From NCBI GenBank assembly GCA_017465825.1, contig JAFTVI010000032.1, positions 1 to 62,121 of the forward strand: DNA of 62,121 bases. Reading direction: 5' to 3'. Both the position numbers and the translations under genes were made by a program. This DNA comes from Clostridia bacterium (lineage in GTDB: Bacteria; Bacillota; Clostridia; Oscillospirales; Acutalibacteraceae). Position 1 is the stretch's first letter. Each line of letters starts with the position of its first letter. This document shows positions 18,502-25,512 of the stretch, piece after piece. Under the pieces are notes generated by a model that saw only the letters and a program-made list of their open reading frames with translations, was not told where the DNA came from and ran no database searches.

Positions 18502-18910
18502 TATTGTTGTAGACGAAAAAGGAAATAAATATGAAGCAACCTACCCGAAACGGGCAAAAGGTCTTGTAAAAAACGGAAGGGCACGCTTCATTGACGAACA
18601 TACTATATGTCTTGCGTGTCCGCTGAATACTGAAACGGAGGACAATTTTATGTCAGAAAATAAAGTTACAACTGAAACTGCCACCACACATAAGTATACC
18701 ATAGAGTATATTTTAGAGCAAATTGAGAAAATAGCTGCTGATACCGCTTACTTGCTTGATGCAATCAAAGAGTGCAGCAATCCCGACTGCGCGGCAATAT
18801 TTGGAGATACACGTGCAATGGCATTAGGAAATATTGTTGAAAGCAGAGAAAAAAGAAATCAGAAGCTGATTTCTTTCTATGAAAAAGTGTACAACGACTT
18901 AAAAGCATAA
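18479..18910 (+). CDS. Small protein with an IscB PLMP/RRXRR-like N-terminal domain
   Basis: 143 residues, no assigned function. Residues 8-46 show the pattern VVDEKG ... TYPKRAKGLVKNGRARF ... TICLA, which resembles the N-terminal PLMP (RRXRR) domain of IscB-type nucleases (consensus P-x-RA-[RK]-x-LL-x-x-G-[RK]-A). There is no RuvC or HNH domain; the rest (70-143) is helical and ends in a charged segment. Start ATG 18479 lies directly against AAAGGGG, which is closer than ideal. A second, well-spaced start is inside the gene at 18650. It sits in the island between tRNA-Ser and its decayed copy, and ends in a strong terminator. Confidence 0.65.
   Translation: MTPIEKNIIVVDEKGNKYEATYPKRAKGLVKNGRARFIDEHTICLACPLNTETEDNFMSENKVTTETATTHKYTIEYILEQIEKIAADTAYLLDAIKECSNPDCAAIFGDTRAMALGNIVESREKRNQKLISFYEKVYNDLKA
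18637..18652 (+). promoter_or_regulatory. Internal ribosome-binding site and start codon
   Basis: GGAGG at 18637-18641, 8 nt, then ATG at 18650, in frame with the gene at 18479. It is a better initiation site than the first one and would give an 86-residue product (MSENKVTT...) made only of the C-terminal helical part. Confidence 0.5.
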
Positions 18911-18943
18911 GTCTGTTACAGAAAAAACTGCTAATTTTACAAA

Positions 18944-18993
18944 AAAGTCCTTGATTTGGCTATTTACAGCCATTTCAGGGACTTTAATTTTTA
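18944..18993 (+). terminator. Terminator of the PLMP-like gene
   Basis: Long stem AAAGTCC ... GGACTTT with an inner GGCT/AGCC stem, then TAATTTTTATTATTTT. Confidence 0.75.
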
Positions 18994-19111
18994 TTATTTT
19001 TCAGTATTAATCTTCTTATAAAACATTACACACCAATGACTTCTCGCAAGCGGGAGAAGTGCTCCGCACTCCGAATAATGGAAATGCTGTAAGTCAACAC
19101 ATAATAGTCAA

Positions 19112-19375
19112 TCAATCTTCATAATGACCTTTGCAGGCTAAAATAATAACATCCTTATTGTTATCAATGAAATAAACCAACCTGTTTTTATCGTCAATTC
19201 TACGACTCCAGCAGTTTTCACGATATTTAAGCTGTTCGGGTTTACCTAATCCCGAAAAATTATCTCTCTGAATATCCTGCAATAACTGATTAATTTTCTT
19301 TAATGTCTTTTTATCTTGTGATTGCCAATACAGATATTCAGTCCAAGCAATAGGTGAAAAAGCTATATTATTCAT
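19112..19375 (-). CDS. yoeB: YoeB/Txe-family mRNA interferase toxin
   Basis: 87 residues, the usual length of YoeB, a ribosome-dependent endoribonuclease that cuts mRNA in the A site. The signature GKPEQLKY ... CWSRRID ... NRLVYF ... CKGHYED is intact. Residues equivalent to the E. coli catalytic set are Glu47, Arg65, His84 and Tyr85. The gene overlaps the antitoxin gene by 8 bp, the standard arrangement. No damage is visible, so it should be active when freed from its antitoxin. Confidence 0.93.
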   Translation of the reverse strand: MNNIAFSPIAWTEYLYWQSQDKKTLKKINQLLQDIQRDNFSGLGKPEQLKYRENCWSRRIDDKNRLVYFIDNNKDVIILACKGHYED

Positions 19376-19631
19376 CCGCCATAGCCTCTAATTCTTCCAT
19401 AGTTTTTGTTATTACTCTACCCTCGCTTACATCAGCAAGAGAAAGGTCTATTTTATTGAGATATTCAACATTGCGTGCTGCTTTCTGTAATGCGTTCCAT
19501 TCTTCAAGGCTGATTATAACAACATTTTTTTCATCCTTGCGAGTAACAATAACTGTTTCTTGATTATCTGTTACTCGGTCACAGTAGTATTTTAATTTTT
19601 CTCTGATTGTTGAATAGTTTACGGCTAACAT
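19368..19631 (-). CDS. yefM: YefM/Phd-family antitoxin
   Basis: 87 residues. N-terminal DNA-binding fold MLAVNYSTIREKLKYYCDRV, then the conserved VTRKDEKNVVIISLEEWNAL, and an acidic C-terminal tail (EELEAMADE) that binds and neutralises YoeB. First gene of the pair, behind a good AAAGGAG site. Upstream lie three TTGTAC boxes of the kind bound by YefM, so autorepression is expected. Confidence 0.92.
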   Translation of the reverse strand: MLAVNYSTIREKLKYYCDRVTDNQETVIVTRKDEKNVVIISLEEWNALQKAARNVEYLNKIDLSLADVSEGRVITKTMEELEAMADE

Positions 19632-19652
19632 TAAAAATCAACTCCTTTACAC

Positions 19653-19704
19653 TTGTACAATTCTTTGTACAACTTATTGTACTATATTATTATATGTTTG
19701 TCAA
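19653..19704 (-). promoter_or_regulatory. yefM-yoeB promoter with three phased operator boxes
   Basis: On the minus strand: -35 TTGACA (19699-19704), 17-bp spacer, -10 TACAAT (19676-19681). Palindromes TTGTACAA at 19653-19660 and 19665-19672 and a half site TTGTAC at 19677-19682 are spaced exactly 12 bp apart. The half site covers the -10. TGTACA is the known core of the E. coli yefM-yoeB operator. Confidence 0.85.
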
Positions 19705-19750
19705 TAGATTTTATACACAATCTTTACAAATTTTATAGCAATTTGTACTT

Positions 19751-19779
19751 TTGGAAATCGTATAAATAGGCAAACACCT
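19751..19779 (+). other. Decayed tRNA-Ser fragment, probable remnant attachment site
   Basis: Aligned with tRNA-Ser(GGA) 18072-18099: the first 11 bases (TTGGAAATCGT) and last 11 (GGCAAACACCT) are identical, with one inserted base and changes in between. The match starts exactly in the anticodon loop and no 5' tRNA half precedes it, the pattern left by tyrosine-recombinase integration at a tRNA. The 313-bp gap 19632-19944 contains this, the yefM promoter and nothing else I can name. Confidence 0.6.
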
Positions 19780-19962
19780 AAATGGCTATAATCGGTCATT
19801 TTGAGGGGTTGTTTTAATTATTCTAAGCAAGTAAAAAACGGACTAAAAATGAGCATATTGTCCACACTTTTTTATGTGTCGTAATTTTTGTCGTACAAAA
19901 AATGTTACATTCTTTCAACTTTGATGCTTATATATACAGACTAATTGAAAGAAGTGATGTTT

Positions 19963-20151
19963 ATGTGCCGGATTTATTACGGCTACTCAAAAACGACGCC
20001 TGCAAAGGGGTATGTGTACGGATTAAAATGCGATAACAGGTTTTATGTTATCCCAAAGAGAACATATGAAAACATTCAGAAAAAGCTAAGAATGAAACGT
20101 CCCGTTTTTCAGACTGATCTTCCTGTTTACATAGACGGTATCAACATATAA
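19963..20151 (+). CDS. Small basic protein, unknown
   Basis: 62 residues (MCRIYYGYSK...), tyrosine-rich at the N-terminus and basic in the middle; I do not recognise it. GAAAGAAGTGA precedes ATG 19963 (an in-frame ATG is at 19957), and a terminator follows 9 bp after the stop, both of which favour a real gene. It lies just outside the decayed tRNA copy. Confidence 0.45.
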   Translation: MCRIYYGYSKTTPAKGYVYGLKCDNRFYVIPKRTYENIQKKLRMKRPVFQTDLPVYIDGINI

Positions 20152-20160
20152 TCAACACCA

Positions 20161-20195
20161 ACTGCAACTCTGTTAAGGCTTTGCAGTCTTTTTTA
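20161..20195 (+). terminator. Terminator upstream of the pilus operon
   Basis: ACTGCAA, 13-base loop, TTGCAGT, then CTTTTTT. It insulates the pilus promoter from upstream transcription. Confidence 0.7.
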
Positions 20196-20289
20196 TTCTT
20201 GAAGAGAAAAAATGAACAAAATGTAAAAAAATTATTAAACTTTCCTGTTATAATTTTCAATAAACAGTTGCTTTTTGTGAAATTAAATG

Positions 20290-20329
20290 TTACTATTATT
20301 TTGTATAATAATGTAATAAATAATAGTAA
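20290..20329 (+). promoter_or_regulatory. Operator-like dyad over the -10 of the pilus operon
   Basis: Perfect 12-bp inverted repeat TTACTATTATTT (20290-20301) and AAATAATAGTAA (20318-20329) around a 16-bp centre that contains TATAAT at 20304-20309. No good -35 is seen 17 bp upstream, which suggests an activator-dependent or alternative-sigma promoter. It lies 31 bp before the first pilus-operon gene. Confidence 0.55.
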
Positions 20330-20360
20330 TTACATAAACAGCAATCCCGGAGGTATTCCA

Positions 20361-20729
20361 ATGACTGAAAAAGAATTGAGAAAACTCAGCAGATTGGATA
20401 TTCTTGAGCTTTTGCTTGAACAGACGAAAATCAACGAACAGCTGAGAGCTGAAATTGACCGTATTCAAGGCTCGGACAGTGAATTCAATTCAATTGAAAA
20501 TCTGCAAAAACTTAACAGTCAGTTAAGCTCCGCGTTGGCATACACCGATTCACTGACAAAAAAGGCTCAGAAATCTACGAGCAGTCAGGACAGAAAATCG
20601 GACAAATACATATACAGCAGAATTATGTACTTTTATTTAAAAAATGATGCTGCAATGTCAGCTCTCCCTCCCGATTTACAGGAGGACATAAGAGAAAGGC
20701 TCAGAAAAGTAATAAATGAATGCAAATAA
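20361..20729 (+). CDS. Coiled-coil protein at the head of the pilus operon
   Basis: 122 residues with no signal peptide or membrane segment. The N-terminus MTEKELRKLSRLDILELLLEQ leads into heptad-rich helices (about 20-75). A cytoplasmic location is expected. I do not know a function; position suggests a regulator or assembly factor of the pilus genes. Start ATG 20361 behind CGGAGG; the open frame upstream has no ribosome site. The end overlaps the signal peptidase gene by 14 bp. Confidence 0.65.
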   Translation: MTEKELRKLSRLDILELLLEQTKINEQLRAEIDRIQGSDSEFNSIENLQKLNSQLSSALAYTDSLTKKAQKSTSSQDRKSDKYIYSRIMYFYLKNDAAMSALPPDLQEDIRERLRKVINECK

Positions 20730-21297
20730 ACAGGATTTCCCTCAGATTGAGCATATCGAATCTGAAATAAGCCGTGAGCGCTACAAAAAAAGGTACAGGC
20801 TGTCGCTGAAAAGCACCGTATTTACACTTATAACAGTTGCGGCGGTTGCAATTCTTGTTGCAACGCTGTGGATGCCCGTTTTACAGATTTACGGCAGTTC
20901 AATGACACCTACGCTCGAGGACGGTGACATTGTAATTTCAACTACCGTTAGTGAGATGAAAACCGGTGACGTCATTGCTTTTTATTACAACAACAAGGTT
21001 CTTGTAAAAAGAGTTATCGGTGTATCCGGTCAATGGGTGGACATCAAAGAGGACGGTACGGTGTACGTTAACGGTGAAGCGCTTGACGAACCGTATGTCA
21101 CAGAAAAAGCCTTCGGCGACTGCGACATAAACCTTCCCTATCAGGTGCCGGAAGGAAGAATATTTGTTATGGGTGACCACCGCAGTGTTTCGGTAGACTC
21201 ACGAAGCAGCGTAGTCGGCTGTGTTTCAGAAGAGCAGATAGTCGGAAAAATCATTTTCCGCATCTGGCCCTTGGATAAAATAGAAGCTATCCGCTAA
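20716..21297 (+). CDS. lepB: Type I signal peptidase of the pilus locus
   Basis: 193-residue membrane protease that removes signal peptides. One transmembrane helix (33-55) is followed by the Ser box YGSSMTPTL with catalytic Ser62 and the Lys box VLVKRVIGVSG with Lys98, then VMGDHRSVSVDSR, the conserved box E. Located between the coiled-coil gene and the adhesin, it is probably dedicated to pilins, like SipA in streptococcal pilus islands; whether it cleaves or acts as a chaperone cannot be told, but both catalytic residues are present. Confidence 0.9.
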   Translation: MNANKQDFPQIEHIESEISRERYKKRYRLSLKSTVFTLITVAAVAILVATLWMPVLQIYGSSMTPTLEDGDIVISTTVSEMKTGDVIAFYYNNKVLVKRVIGVSGQWVDIKEDGTVYVNGEALDEPYVTEKAFGDCDINLPYQVPEGRIFVMGDHRSVSVDSRSSVVGCVSEEQIVGKIIFRIWPLDKIEAIR

Positions 21298-21333
21298 ATC
21301 AACCAAAATCACAACGAAAGGAGGATAGGTAAT

Positions 21334-24300
21334 ATGCAGTTGCTTTTTAAGAAAATTGCAGAGCTGATACGTCTTGCGCGTATTGACGAACGGCTGAAAA
21401 AGATTGCAAGAGTTCTTGCCATAGCCGTTGTTTTTGCAACTACATATATGCTTATCCTTCCTGCCATTACCCTGGAAACTGATGTTTCCTGCGGATACGA
21501 AGAGCACGCACACTCCGACAGCTGTTATATTCTCAAGGAGTTTGCCTCAGGTGAAGCAGAAGAATCCAGCGATGATGAATATGTACTGACCTGCACACTC
21601 AAAGAACATACACACAGCGATGAATGCTACATTACCGACAATCAGGTGGAGCTTGATTCGCTTGACAAGGAAACACAGGAAATTATCCGTCACATTATAA
21701 ATGAAATTGATGCCTTACCCACATACGATGAAATCGATGCAAAACTTCTTGAGTTTGAAGAAAACGGTGATGAAGACGATGAAATTGAGTATCTTACTCA
21801 GCTGAAAAAGAAAGCACAAAGCACATATTACACATACAGCATTTTAGGTATTTATCAGGACTATGTAACAAATTCGGACAAGCTCTATGAACTTGAATGG
21901 CTATGGAGTGCAGAAAATCTCGGTTTAAACAGCGACGGAAGTTTTACTCTTGATATTTACGAGGTAAACAATTATTATACAGGAAGTGTTCATCCCCCAA
22001 TAATTATTTACGGAGGCAGTCCTTCAGAAGTAGGTGTTTCCGGTTTCCAATGGTGGGTCGGCATAGTAGTTGACAGTGATACTAACGGCAATCTTTACGT
22101 AAGCCAAATTAACAATAATATGGGTTCAAGCTATCCTAAAAGCACCCTGAAAGCATCCACATCCGCAGGATTTGTTGTTTTTATATGGAGTGGTTACGGA
22201 GAATACAGCTCAGCGGTATCGAACATTGCAGTCGGTGACAGCGTTGCCGTAAATTTCAACTATAAGACCGATGCAGCTTATTCAGGTACAGCTTTAGGTA
22301 CGGTTACATTCGGCGGAAGCGTGCTTGAGGATAAGGACAACTCCGACGAGCTTCACGTTGTAGAATCTGCCGACACATACGACCTGATAAAGGTAAATCT
22401 GTATGACTACGGTGCAAACATCAACGAAAAATACAACAGTAACACGGAATATCCCGGTTTCCAGCAGGGCGGCGGCACACACACGACACTCACAGCGCTG
22501 AGTGCCTGGACGCTCAACTTCGGTGACACGGTAACTGCAGACATTCTTGCAGGTACATCAGGAGTTACAAACAGCACAGCGTCACCCATCAACAAAATGA
22601 ACACCACAAACTCCGCAAACAGACCGTCGGAAAATGCGATGTCCTATCTGCTGGGTGATGACGGATGTCCCGTGCTTGCAAACGGTCTGAGCCTTGATTA
22701 TCTGTTTACTGATAACACATATGCAACAAAAAAGAATACGGACAACATAAACGGTCTGTTTATACAGGATGCGGATACAGGCCTGTATCACTACAACAGC
22801 CACGACAATCACGCACAGTTTGATGCGGAAACAGACACATTCATCCTTTACGAAGAAGTTATTTCGCCAAACTATATGATGTATCCATTCGGCAACTTCT
22901 TCCCATTTGCAGACATCGTTCACGACTCAAAATGCTCTGCTGATATTAACGGCTCATATCTTTCACTTATTGCCAACAGAGCATATTCAAAATATCTCAA
23001 CGGCGAAGCTCAGAACGACGATTACGATGAATATCTGGGACTTTACAATGCGCTTACAAGCTTTGTAAGTCTTATGAACACATCCTATACAACATCCTGG
23101 TCAGCAAAAGATGCAGTTAACTATTACTTCAGACAAAGCGGACTGAAAGATTCATCGGGCAACTACATAACCTTCACCAATGATGATCTGGCAAATATTT
23201 ACACACTTGACTACGATGTGCCTTCCGACTTCTATTTCGGTATGGAAATGGAAATGAAGTTCATTCAGCCGAAGGACGGTCTTACCGGCACAACAGGACA
23301 GGAGCCTCTTAACTTCTACTTCACCGGTGACGACGACGTTTGGATCTATATTGACGGAGTTCTGTTCCTTGACCTTTCCGGTATTCACCGTCACGTAGGC
23401 GGCGAAATTGACTTCGTAAACGGTAAGGTTCACTACTACGAGCTGCTGACAACCACGGGTGATGTTTCCACAACCCCTTACAAAACCGAAACCTTTGCGG
23501 AAATACTTGAAAGAGCAGGCAAAAGCACAGACGGTCTTAACGAAAGCGGAGCTTTTAATGATTATTCATCACATACGCTCAAGTTCTTCTATATGGAACG
23601 AGGTTCCGGCTCGGGCGTATGCCGAATGAACTTCAACCTTCCTCTTGTTAAGGACAACACCATAGCAATAACAAAAGAGCTTGATGTTGACACGGAAAAC
23701 ATACTCGGAAATCCCGACTACTCATTTCAGGTTCTTAAGGCTGTTGACGGTGAAAAGACTGAAGAGCTTTTCATCCCTGCAAACGCCGCGTATGAGGTTT
23801 TCGACTCCTCAGGTAACAAGCTCCGTGATGAGGTTACCGATGCAAACGGCATTATCACTGTAAAAGCAGGTGAAACAGCAGTTGTCACAAACTCCGACGA
23901 TAATGTAGGTGAATATTACGTCCGTGAGCTGATAGACGAAGATTTCATCGCTCAGTACGGTCAGGTATCGGTTGACGGCTCGAGCATCACAAAATCAATC
24001 GAAGGTATACATATCGGTTCTGAATCCTTTGCCGGCTACGAAAGCGGTATAAAGGATATTCTTGACGGAAACACATCCTTCAATTTCACAAACAGCGTTG
24101 ACACCTCCGAGCTGGGAGCATTGATGCTGACAAAGAAACTGACGGGACCGGAAAACACATCAAGCTTTACTTTCAACGTAACGATTGACGGTGAAGCCTT
24201 ACCCGCAGATACGCCGTACATTCTGATTTCCGAAGACGGGACTCAAGCACAGAAAACAGTTGAACAGGACGGTAAAATTTCACTGAAAGCAGGCGAAAGC

Positions 24301-25428
24301 GCCCGTATTGAAAACATACTTGCAGGCAGTAAATTCTCCGTTACGGAGGAAGCCGAAAGCAAGGGCGATTACACCTTGAGCTACGAAGAAAGCGGTACGT
24401 ATTACACAACGGACGGCGACACAGCCTCGAGCTTTATACTTCCTGCGTCAACCGTTTCGCCCATTGTTATGACGGCAGTAAACAGTGAAAGCGGAACAAG
24501 TGTAACGATAAACGGCACAAAAACGCTTACCGATTCCGACGGCGGCAGTTACACGTACAACATTATTCTGCAGCAGGTAACGGATGCAAGCGGTACCACA
24601 TTGACGGAAAACGGAGTTCAGCTCACCTCCCCCGTTGTGTTCAGCGGAACGGAAAGCGAACCGAAGCAGAATTTTACATTCACGCTGACTTATTATGAAT
24701 CACAGCTGACAAACGGTGAGCATAAATTCTATTATCTTATATATGAAGCGACTGATGAGAGCCTTGCGGATGTTACTCAGTTCGATAACACGAAATATGT
24801 TGCCGAAATAACGGTAACAAAGACCGAAGATGAAATAACGGCTCTTATGACCGCTTTATATAAGAACGGAGATGCCGTAAGCTCCGACTTGATGTCTGCT
24901 GACTTTACAAACAGGCTGACAGGTCAGCTGACGATCTCAAAGGAAGTCACAGGCAATGCAGACGAAAGCCAGCTTGCCTCAGAATTTGAATTTATCATAA
25001 GCTTGCAGTACAACGACACTCCGCTCAGCGGTAAATATACCCTGATTTCCACAGATTCACAAGGTGTTTCAGTTCAAAGTGAAATAACCTTTGAAGACGG
25101 TATCGGTTATGCGTATCTGCATCACGGCGATACAATAAGCATAAAAGGTATTCCTATCGGCACGCTTGTCACGGTTACGGAAAGCAACTCAGATTTCCTC
25201 GTTTCTCACTCCTCGGGAGATTCCGAGATAATAACACCGGGGGATGAAGTAACACTTACCGTAGCAAAGGGTGACAACAGCGTACACTTCTACAACCATA
25301 TCGCCTATGTTCTTCCCGAAACGGGCGGTACAGGAAACACAATGTATATAATCGGAGGCTTGCTCATATGCTTGAGCGCTGTCTTCCTGCTCTGTTATAC
25401 AAAAAAAACGCAGGGAAAGGAGGATTGA
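21334..25428 (+). CDS. LPETG-anchored pilus tip adhesin
   Basis: 1364 residues. A signal anchor (VLAIAVVFATTYMLILPAITLE, near 27-48) is followed by two CxxxEHxHSDxCY motifs (near 51 and 87), a large central region with a fibro-slime/PA14-like motif (FTGDDDVWIYIDGV near 660) and four Spy0128-like isopeptide domains starting near 778, 930, 1056 and 1196. The C-terminus has LPETG (1327-1331), a hydrophobic helix and a basic tail, the sortase signal. Size and position before the backbone pilin suggest the tip or a large ancillary adhesin. Preceded by AAAGGAGG. Confidence 0.88.
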   Translation: MQLLFKKIAELIRLARIDERLKKIARVLAIAVVFATTYMLILPAITLETDVSCGYEEHAHSDSCYILKEFASGEAEESSDDEYVLTCTLKEHTHSDECYITDNQVELDSLDKETQEIIRHIINEIDALPTYDEIDAKLLEFEENGDEDDEIEYLTQLKKKAQSTYYTYSILGIYQDYVTNSDKLYELEWLWSAENLGLNSDGSFTLDIYEVNNYYTGSVHPPIIIYGGSPSEVGVSGFQWWVGIVVDSDTNGNLYVSQINNNMGSSYPKSTLKASTSAGFVVFIWSGYGEYSSAVSNIAVGDSVAVNFNYKTDAAYSGTALGTVTFGGSVLEDKDNSDELHVVESADTYDLIKVNLYDYGANINEKYNSNTEYPGFQQGGGTHTTLTALSAWTLNFGDTVTADILAGTSGVTNSTASPINKMNTTNSANRPSENAMSYLLGDDGCPVLANGLSLDYLFTDNTYATKKNTDNINGLFIQDADTGLYHYNSHDNHAQFDAETDTFILYEEVISPNYMMYPFGNFFPFADIVHDSKCSADINGSYLSLIANRAYSKYLNGEAQNDDYDEYLGLYNALTSFVSLMNTSYTTSWSAKDAVNYYFRQSGLKDSSGNYITFTNDDLANIYTLDYDVPSDFYFGMEMEMKFIQPKDGLTGTTGQEPLNFYFTGDDDVWIYIDGVLFLDLSGIHRHVGGEIDFVNGKVHYYELLTTTGDVSTTPYKTETFAEILERAGKSTDGLNESGAFNDYSSHTLKFFYMERGSGSGVCRMNFNLPLVKDNTIAITKELDVDTENILGNPDYSFQVLKAVDGEKTEELFIPANAAYEVFDSSGNKLRDEVTDANGIITVKAGETAVVTNSDDNVGEYYVRELIDEDFIAQYGQVSVDGSSITKSIEGIHIGSESFAGYESGIKDILDGNTSFNFTNSVDTSELGALMLTKKLTGPENTSSFTFNVTIDGEALPADTPYILISEDGTQAQKTVEQDGKISLKAGESARIENILAGSKFSVTEEAESKGDYTLSYEESGTYYTTDGDTASSFILPASTVSPIVMTAVNSESGTSVTINGTKTLTDSDGGSYTYNIILQQVTDASGTTLTENGVQLTSPVVFSGTESEPKQNFTFTLTYYESQLTNGEHKFYYLIYEATDESLADVTQFDNTKYVAEITVTKTEDEITALMTALYKNGDAVSSDLMSADFTNRLTGQLTISKEVTGNADESQLASEFEFIISLQYNDTPLSGKYTLISTDSQGVSVQSEITFEDGIGYAYLHHGDTISIKGIPIGTLVTVTESNSDFLVSHSSGDSEIITPGDEVTLTVAKGDNSVHFYNHIAYVLPETGGTGNTMYIIGGLLICLSAVFLLCYTKKTQGKED

Positions 25429-25479
25429 AAGCTCAAGGCTGTGAGGACAATCCGTATTATATAAAAAATTTGTAAATCA

Positions 25480-25493
25480 CTCCCGAAAGGGAG
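25480..25493 (+). promoter_or_regulatory. Leader hairpin before the backbone pilin gene
   Basis: CTCCC-GAAA-GGGAG, a GNRA-loop hairpin 19 bp upstream of the pilin start. It may protect the 5' end of a processed pilin mRNA. No clear promoter is seen in the 84-bp gap. Confidence 0.4.
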
Positions 25494-25512
25494 AAAAGAA
25501 AGGACAATACTT

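Noticed and set aside
20290-20329. Invertible promoter for pilus phase variation
   Set aside because: The inverted repeats enclose only 16 bp, too little for a recombinase-inverted segment, and no invertase gene is near.
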